Shown here piece by piece: positions 57,613 to 64,000 of a stretch of DNA of 64,000 nt. How positions within the stretch are numbered: position 1 is the stretch's first letter; each line of letters begins with the position of its first letter. The notes under the pieces were generated by a model that did not search any database, was not told the DNA's origin, and saw only the letters and a list, made by a program, of their open reading frames with translations. The position numbers and the translations under genes were made by a program. Source of the DNA: Argentina anserina (Eukaryota > Streptophyta > Magnoliopsida > Rosales > Rosaceae); the NCBI RefSeq assembly GCF_933775445.1, contig NC_065878.1, positions 3,246,001 through 3,310,000 on the forward strand, in the 5' to 3' direction.

Positions 57613-58437
57613 TATTTTAACCTGATGTATTTCCTAGGATAGCATCTATATTAGTTATGTCACAATTGTGTGTTTATGACAACTAGTATGGAAGCATTGC
57701 ATCATAGTCTAAGGAAATATAGTTATGGTGGTTTAGTTGTTAGGCTAATGTTCTGCTTATTGCAATCTTTATTTTTGGTAGCATCGGACAATGATGCTTA
57801 AGTGAGATTTCATCTCATTTAGATGTAATTAGTTCTTGCCTTTTGTAGGCAATTATCTAATACACTAATTTTTACATTCAAATGAATCTTGTAGCTCTTC
57901 TAGACAAACAAAAATAAGAACTAATTAAGAAACGCAAAGAAAATTGATTCTTCCAAAGAAGATGAAAAGTGCATTAAAGCTATTCAAATGAAGTCTATGA
58001 GAATTGTCTTGCACATTACATCTCTAAAATCAAGCACAACGTCGCATCTAATTTTCTCTCCATCTCCTACTCTAAAGTTTCATCTTGTGATCAAAGCTAT
58101 CAATAGTTTACTCATGTGATTATTATTTTCTGCATTACCATGCATGCACATGTACTAACTCTTTCAAATCCTGTAATTAATTAATGTTTTTTTCTCTAAA
58201 CTTATAATATTTTTGTTCTAAATAGGGAGGTTCTATTAATACTTCCTAAAACAACACATAGACTTCCCTATTTTCTCAAGTTCATTTTGACTTTTTTAAT
58301 GCTTGTTAAATTACTAAAAAACATATAAGAGTGAAAAAGAAAAAAACAATATAAATTTATCAACCTGTCTATTTTTAATAGTAAATATAAATAATTTTTT
58401 TAATTATTTTTATTTTTTATTGTAAAAAATAATAAAT
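57435..58437. repeat. ~1-kb direct repeat, left copy (A)
   Basis: It begins TTGATGCAATCGACTATG inside the third palindrome-unit copy. It is nearly identical to 60231-61233 for about the first 900 bp, then shows clearly more differences over the last ~90 bp. It contains no gene. It ends where the copia LTR starts. Confidence 0.95.
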
Positions 58438-58622
58438 TGTTCCGGGAGAATTACTATTCTACCCTTGTGTGTGTCTTAGCCTAATAGGTTTCCTGTTAGG
58501 AGATAGATTAGCATCTCCGTAGTAGATTAGGACTCCGAATCCTACGGGATTGTGGTGTTGTAAATGCCTATATATAGGCCCCCATATCATTCAATAATAT
58601 ACAAGTATTTCATCCTCAAACA
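58438..58622 (+). repeat. Copia 5' LTR (TGTTCCGGGAG family)
   Basis: 185 bp ending CTCAAACA, followed by CGTTATCAGCACG, the probable primer-binding region. CTATATATAGG is the likely TATA box. It is very close to the LTR at 63162-63345. Confidence 0.9.
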
Positions 58623-59468
58623 CGTTATCAGCACGAAGCCCTAAAAACCCTGAATCTTTTAGAGCCTTCTGAAATTTTTTTTCTCTTCTTCCCTCCGTCG
58701 CTCCTGCCCGCCGCTGCCTCCTGCCGCCGCCGCAGCCCCCCCTGCCGCCGCAGCCCCTGCCTGCCCTCGCAGCCCCTGCCCCTCGCAAGCCCCGCAGCCC
58801 TGCAGCCCCTGCCCGCAGCCCTGCTGCTCGCCGCTCGCCAATTCGCCGATCGCCGTTCGCCGCATTCGCCGCTCGCCGTTCGTCGCATTCGCCGCTCGCC
58901 GCATTCGCCGCACTCGCCGCTCGCCGCATTCGCCGCATTCACCGCACTCGCCGCTCGCTGCTCGCTGCTCGCCGCACTCGCTGCTCGCCGCTCGCCGCAC
59001 CTGCTGCTCGCCTCAAAGCATTCAAAATTGCTCCTCCCGCATATTCACGCAAGAGACGTGAAAGTCACAAGCAAGGACTTCGCTCAAGAGAAGCTACTCC
59101 CGTATATTACACACCTTCCAAGGTAAATTTTTATAAACGTTCCCGCTTTTGAACGTATAGATATATTATATCGGGCGCTATTAGCCTTCTTCTTGTCTTA
59201 ATTCCGGCCTTTCTTATAACGCCGATGAGACTATAGAGGGATGAGTTTCCCCTCTTGGTCGATGTTTTCTGTGTGACGGTCCTGGGGGAGTCACGATTGT
59301 TTTGAAAGGGAAGTTAATCGATTTTCGTGTGGTCGCCTGAGTGCACCGTTGTTTTGGGTGCGATCATGAGTATCGCCGCTTGCATCGATTTTTCTTGTGA
59401 CCACATACGTCACCCCTTCTAATTCCTATTATACTTGAATCTAATCGATTCCGTATTCGTGTTTGTAG
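58623..59468 (+). other. Copia leader with GC-rich tandem repeat
   Basis: 58680-59030 is a dense repeat of CGCCGCATTCGCCGCTCGC-type words; several out-of-frame ORFs on the minus strand are artefacts of it. Then come the CTCCTCCCGCATATTCACGCAAGAG and AGAAGCTACTCCCGT blocks, also present in the 63-kb copy. The ordinary leader continues to the gag ATG. Confidence 0.75.
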
Positions 59469-60287
59469 ATGTCATCGCCATCTCGACCGGAAAGCGGCCT
59501 TCTTGATCTAGAAGGAAAGGAATACCACCGCTGGGTTTCCGACATGGAACTCGCGTTTGAGAGCCGAGGGATTGAAGGCATGTTTGCCGACCCTCCTGCT
59601 GATTTCCCACCTATGGCTAAGACTCAGACTCTCATCTTTATGAGACGTCACATCCATGCAACTCTCAAGAGGCAATACTTGAACGTAAAAGATCCTAAAG
59701 AATTATGGGACAAACTACGCTTGCGGTACAACAACGTTCATGATAAGCTTCTTCCTGAATTGACCATTAGATGGGATAACATCCGTCTATTGGACTATAA
59801 AAGAGTGGATGAGTTCAATCAGGATATGCTATGCTTGCAATCCGATCTTGGCACCGTTGGTGTCATTAAGACCGACCTAGATCTTCTCAATAAGACATTG
59901 GACACGTTTCCAATCAACTATGAGGTTCAAGCTCATACGTACCGCACTCATGTAGAAGAAGGGAAGATCCGGTCTTTTGCCGACTTAATGGCACTCTTGG
60001 CTAAGAAGGAGAGACATTCTGAAATTCTCCTCAACAACAACAATAGACCTGTTGGCACTAAAAGAATTTCTACGCCACAGGCTAACTATGGGAAAGCTCC
60101 TAAGCGAAAGAATCAATCAAGGAACGCTCCATATCAGCACCAAAATAACAACTCTCGTGGTGGGAGGCAACAAGGCCGATCTCGGCCTCGGTCCAATACA
60201 TGGACCCGTGATGGTGGCGAGTCTCCATGCTTGATGCAATCGACTATGAAGACGATTTTTGTTTATGTTGATCTTTTACAGAAATGA
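59469..60287 (+). pseudogene. Copia gag, 3'-truncated and fused to flanking repeat
   Basis: An open frame of 272 codons from MSSPSRPESGLLDLEGKEYH. About 254 residues are gag of the UBN2/retrotrans_gag type, with YHRWVSDMELAF at about residues 18-29, KELWDKLRLRYNN, and KKERHSEILLNNNN near 177-190, followed by a basic asparagine/arginine-rich tail. The CCHC knuckle is lost at its first cysteine. The last ~18 residues come from the adjacent ~1-kb repeat. The body has no stop, unlike the gag at 38355, so this copy is young. Without pol it cannot transpose alone. Confidence 0.85.
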
Positions 60288-61233
60288 TCTTTAGTAATAA
60301 ACTAAACCTTTGAACGGTTAAAATCATGTATTTATATTCGCAAAGTGTGCAAATAAACGAGAGTTTGGACGCACGCGTACATACTAGTTTGTACGCAAGT
60401 TTTTTTCTTATTTTAACCTGATGTATTTCCTAGGATAGCATCTATATTAGTTATGTCACAATTGTGTGTTTATGACAACTAGTATGGAAGCATTGCATCA
60501 TAGTCTAAGGAAATATAGTTATGGTGGTTTAGTTGTTAGGCTAATGTTCTGCTTATTGCAATCTTTATTTTTGGTAGCATCGGACAATGATGCTTAAGTG
60601 AGATTTCATCTCATTTAGATGTAATTAGTTCTTGCCTTTTGTAGGCAATTATCTAATACACTAATTTTTACATTCAAATGAATCTTGTAGCTCTTCTAGA
60701 CAAACAAAAATAAGAACTAATTAAGAAACGCAAAGAAAATTGATTCTTCCAAAGAAGATGAAAAGTGCATTAAAGCTATTCAAATGAAGTCTATGAGAAT
60801 TGTCTTGCACATTACATCTCTAAAATCAAGCACAACGTCGCATCTAATTTTCTCTCCATCTCCTACTCTAAAGTTTCATCTTGTGATCAAAGCTATCAAT
60901 AGTTTACTCATGTGATTATTATTTTCTGCATTACCATGCATGCACATGTACTAACTCTTTCAAATCCTGTAATTAATTAATGTTTTTTTCTCTAAACTTA
61001 TAATATTTTTGTTCTAAATAGGGAGGTTCTATTAATACTTCCTAAAACAACACATAGACTTCCCTATTTTCTCAAGTTCATTTTGACTTTTTTAATGCTT
61101 GTTAAATTACTAAAAAACATATAAGAGTGAAAAAGAAAAAAAATAATATAATTATCAACTTGTCTATTTTAAAATAGTGAATATAAATAATGTTTTTAAT
61201 TATTTTCATTTTTTATTGTAAAAAATAATAAAT
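60231..61233. repeat. ~1-kb direct repeat, right copy (A')
   Basis: Near-identical partner of 57435-58437. Unlike the left copy it continues smoothly into the AT-rich sequence beyond 61233, so this copy appears to retain the original right-hand context. Confidence 0.95.
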
Positions 61234-61510
61234 AATATTATTAATCTTCATGTATTAATTGAAAATTTTCATAGAAATTTTATAAATATCGGTAGACCTG
61301 AGAGAAAAAAGATATATAAGAGTGAAAAACAAGAAAAAACAATAGAATTATCAACCTGCCTATTTTAGCAAATATAAATAAATTTTTTAATTACTTTCAT
61401 TTTTTATTTTTTAAAAAAAATAATAAATAGCATTATTAACCTTCATATATCAATTAAAATGTTTCATAGAATTTTTTATAAACATCGGTGCACCTGAGAG
61501 AAAAAATTGT
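61105..61510. repeat. AT-rich tandem duplication, ~200-bp period
   Basis: ATATAAGAGTGAAAAA, ATTATCAACCTG, AAATATAAATAA and ACCTGAGAGAAAAAA recur in the same order at about 61110-61305 and 61310-61505. A third related unit ends the left ~1-kb repeat at 58330-58437. Confidence 0.75.
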
Positions 61511-61755
61511 TCAATAAATGTTAGAATTTTTCATGTTAATTTTACTATTTGGTGAGTTTCAAATCAATGAATAAAAAAAGAACATTATTATTATTATTAT
61601 TTTTTTTTTGCAATAGAAAAGACAATCCTTTATTATAAAAACGATAATCAAATCATACAAAGGTCAGTTGTAACTATAGCTTAAAGAAAACTAGGAACAT
61701 AAAAGAAAGACTCATCCTGAACAAGCGATGAAGCATAAGAATTCTATGGTATGGG
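61511..61755. other. AT-rich intergenic, no gene
   Basis: Contains ATT and T runs near 61580-61610, then AATCCTTTATTATAA, also seen at 34517. I see no feature I can support. Confidence 0.4.
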
Positions 61756-62332
61756 CCAAGGTTCTAAAAAATGTTAGGCGCTAGTCGAGCGGATTGTCGG
61801 AGACTAGGCGGTTTTGTACTTTTTAATTATTTTTATTTTATTTATAGTACATACAAATTAAAATAACATTATAAACAAGTATTTTAATGGTTATAAATAA
61901 GATAAATATTCAAAATATATATGAAATCAAATGTTTAACACTTCAAGAATAATGAGTTTGTTTTAGAAAATATAAAAAATAAATACACTTAAGCAATGCA
62001 CACGGTCATATATACATAGTTAACCAAATGGATTCAAACAATATATATTATATAGTTAACCAAAAGGAATCAAAGCAAAAGTATAGTAGCACACGGTGTC
62101 ATGAACTCACAGTCATATATATATAGTTAGCAAAATAAATATTGAAAATATAGATAAACCACAAAATCCACCTAGAACACGTCCAGAACAAGCCCAGAAA
62201 ACGCGTAGAACCCGCCCAGAACCCACCTAGGCTGCCTAGGTGTTTTGCTAAAAACACCCCGATATCCGCACAACCTAAAATTGGATTAGATTGCTAGCAC
62301 CTAGGCGCCCCCCCAGACGATTTTTAGAACCA
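61756..62332. mobile_element. Mutator-like MITE with 9-bp target duplication
   Basis: The ends are AAGGTTCTAAAAAAT on the left and ATTTTTAGAACCA on the right (an inverted pair around GGTTCTAAAAA). TGGTATGGG lies on both sides (61747-61755, 62333-62341). A 9-bp duplication is typical of Mutator-like elements. The interior has CCTAGGCG palindromic words at 62220-62310 and is non-coding. Confidence 0.7.
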
Positions 62333-62341
62333 TGGTATGGG

Positions 62342-63161
62342 CTGCCCCATTCCCTTTACGATTAATGTATCTAAGTTGCTAACACTCTTGAGCCAAAATC
62401 TAAATTCTTAGATCATCATAAATAAGACCCAACAAACTCAGATTGGGACAAAAAGATAGATTATGTAATTATTTAGAATTTTTCGAGTTGTATATAATAA
62501 TTGAATAAAAGTATAATTGGAAAAATATTAATGGATAGTATATTGATTTGATATCTAATAATAATATATTGATTATGGGCATTTAAAAAAAGTATAGTGG
62601 TCTAAATAACATTTTAAGTATTTGTATAACTAAAAAGGAGATCTACTAAGTGAGGAGGTCTAAATACCATTTTTGGAGGTATGAATATAAGTTTCCTTCT
62701 AAAATATCCCGATATTGAGAAAAAGATATGATATTCGATATCATTTCCAGTTATCGGTCAACTTGATTTTGACCCGATATTTTATTTCAAATAAAAATAT
62801 CATCATTTTACTTTTACGAGAAAATAAAAAATAACTAAACCTAAAATTGAGATGTGATGCGTCTCAAATCAGTGAAAAATTTCATTTTCTTCGAATGTAA
62901 AAACTTCATATTCATATTCAAAGTGATTTTAAACACCAATATCTTAATCAGGGAAGTCGAAAACATCATCAGGTGAAACCTCAAACTTCATAAGTAAAGC
63001 CAAACCATTGCCTATGTGCCTCAAATCCAATAAATCTTTATTTAGACACTTATTTTTATCATTTGAAATTATTTGTGTATTTTTATTTGGTAGTTGGTTG
63101 TAGTAAAATTCATAAAGATAATCAATTTAATTAAAAATATCAAGTACGATAAATCCAATAT
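62342..63161. other. AT-rich intergenic, no gene
   Basis: 62700-62790 carries ATATCCCGATAT-type words resembling the MITE interior at 1456-1776. No coding frame or repeat end is supportable. Confidence 0.4.
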
Positions 63162-63345
63162 TGTTCCGGGAGAATTACTATTCTACCCTTATGTGTGTCT
63201 TAGCCTAATAGGTTTCCTGTTAGGAGATAGATTAGCATCTCCGTAATAGATTAGGACTCCGAATCCTACGGGATTGTGGTTTTGTAATGCCTATATATAG
63301 GCCCCCATATCATTCAATAATACACAATTATTTCATCTTGAAACA
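63162..63345 (+). repeat. Copia LTR (TGTTCCGGGAG family), 5' end of an element leaving the window
   Basis: 184 bp, TGTTCCGGGAG..TTGAAACA, followed by CGTTATCAGCACG. It is near-identical to 58438-58622. The primer-binding region and leader that follow show it is a 5' LTR. Gag should begin beyond the window. Confidence 0.9.
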
Positions 63346-64000
63346 CGTTATCAGCACGTTGCTCTAAAACCCTGAACTTTTAGAGCCCTATTTTTTTTCT
63401 CTCTCTCTCTCCTCCGCCGGCCGCCGTCGATTCCAAGCTCCGGCATCTCCTCGCCGGCGCACCTCCTGCAGCCGCCGCATCGCTGCCGCCGCACCGCAGC
63501 CCCTGCGCGCAAGCCCTGCACGCAGCCCCGCAACCCCTGCGCGCAGCCCCTGCATGCTGCCCCTGCAGCCCCGCGCGCAGCCCCTGCGTGCTGCCCCCGC
63601 AGCCCCGCGCGCAGCCCCTGCATGCACGAGCGCAGCCCCTGCACGCTGCCCCCGCAGCCCCGCGCGCAGCCCCTGCACGCTGCCCCTGCACGCTGCCATC
63701 GCAGCCCCGCACGCTGCCCTGCCCTGCAGCCCCTGCGACCCCCCTGCTGCCCCTGCACGCAGCCTCCGCAGCCCCGCAGGGTATCCTCCGCATTCGCTCC
63801 GCAAAAACATCTTTTTGCCCCGACAAACCCCGCATCAGAGGATTCAAAATTGCTCCTCCCGCATATATACGCAATGAACGCGAACTGCACAAGCAAACTC
63901 TTCGCTCAAGAGAAGCTACTCCCGTCTTCTCTACCCTTTTGGGCCTTTAAACTATTTCTCTTTTTTCCTTTTTCTTTTCCTATTGCTTATTAAATCATTT
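63346..64000 (+). other. Copia leader with GCAGCCCCTGC tandem array
   Basis: 63415-63790 is almost wholly CTGCACGCAGCCCCTGC-type repeats with a variable 10-12-bp core. Long overlapping frames on both strands arise from it and are not genes. The CTCCTCCCGCATATATACGCAA and AGAAGCTACTCCCGT blocks after it match the leader at 58.6-59.1 kb. The window ends before gag. Confidence 0.75.

Larger units (their letters stand above)
58438..60230 (+). mobile_element. Truncated copia element: LTR, GC-rich leader, partial gag
   Basis: It starts exactly at the LTR TG and ends inside gag at the codon of the first zinc-knuckle cysteine (GAGTCTCCATGC). Everything downstream (knuckle, pol, 3' LTR) is absent. 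It lies between the two copies of the ~1-kb direct repeat. Confidence 0.9.

Noticed and set aside
58591..59000. Arg/Ala-rich minus-strand proteins of 104-115 aa
   Set aside because: Antisense reading of the GC-rich tandem leader of a copia element. Three registers are open simultaneously.
63351..63993. Cys/Gly/Ala-rich proteins of 107-181 aa on both strands
   Set aside because: Same artefact in the GCAGCCCCTGC leader array. Repeated words explain the long open frames.
1..64000. CRISPR arrays, bacterial operons, tRNA or rRNA genes
   Set aside because: The tandem repeats found lack the short-repeat/unique-spacer pattern. No tRNA or rRNA signature was seen, and introns and plant retroelements show that this is nuclear plant DNA.

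Overview
The window looks like plant nuclear DNA from a eudicot. It is AT-rich, has only two intact spliced protein genes, and is otherwise dominated by decayed and nested transposable elements. A rosid (possibly Rosaceae) source is a guess from the general look of the retroelements and cannot be confirmed here. I found no rRNA, tRNA, CRISPR or bacterial-type operon.

Genes. Two minus-strand paralogues of a flavodoxin-fold NAD(P)H:quinone oxidoreductase (plant NQR type) lie in tandem at 8082-9746 (197 aa) and 13410-14984 (194 aa). Both have three exons, with introns at the same two codons and in the same phase, and both read through without breaks. They are the only genes I would call functional. 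About 3.7 kb of retroelement debris separates them.

Left flank (1-8080). It holds a Ty1/copia 3' end with its LTR, a LINE-type RNase H remnant split by a 321-bp MITE and a 693-bp hAT-like element (both with target-site duplications), and a poly-T minisatellite.

15.2-21.4 kb. A 6.1-kb composite block lies between imperfect 21-bp direct repeats and ends in poly-A, like a LINE-type insertion. It holds a GTCACA-repeat module, two related gypsy LTR segments in opposite orientation, a 28-bp minisatellite, and a DUF4283/zinc-knuckle coding remnant.

23.5-33.2 kb. A minus-strand copia LTR is followed by an endogenous caulimovirid (plant pararetrovirus) remnant. It carries RT/RNase H fragments, a 30-bp tandem repeat and a TATATAAGG promoter-like box. 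After it come two hAT-like non-autonomous elements of 2.42 and 2.24 kb, each built around about 3.5 tandem copies of a roughly 0.5-kb unit.

36.2-46.0 kb. A small MITE and a degenerate minisatellite precede a nearly full-length but dead Ty1/copia element (37537-45978) with both LTRs. Its pol region is split by a 1.55-kb solo LTR with a perfect 5-bp target duplication.

46.2-56.4 kb. A DUF4283/zinc-knuckle coding remnant is interrupted by a complete but decayed Ty3/gypsy chromovirus on the minus strand (47373-55688). Just beyond it is a solo LTR of the same family in the opposite orientation. The chromovirus gag is itself split by an unrelated 2.75-kb LTR-like insertion.

56.4-64.0 kb. A hAT-like MITE is followed by a 370-bp near-perfect palindrome with an adjacent third copy. 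Next is a truncated copia (LTR, GC-rich leader and part of gag) lying between two ~1-kb direct repeats. The window ends with AT-rich tandem repeats, another MITE, and the start of a further copia element with a long GC-rich leader.
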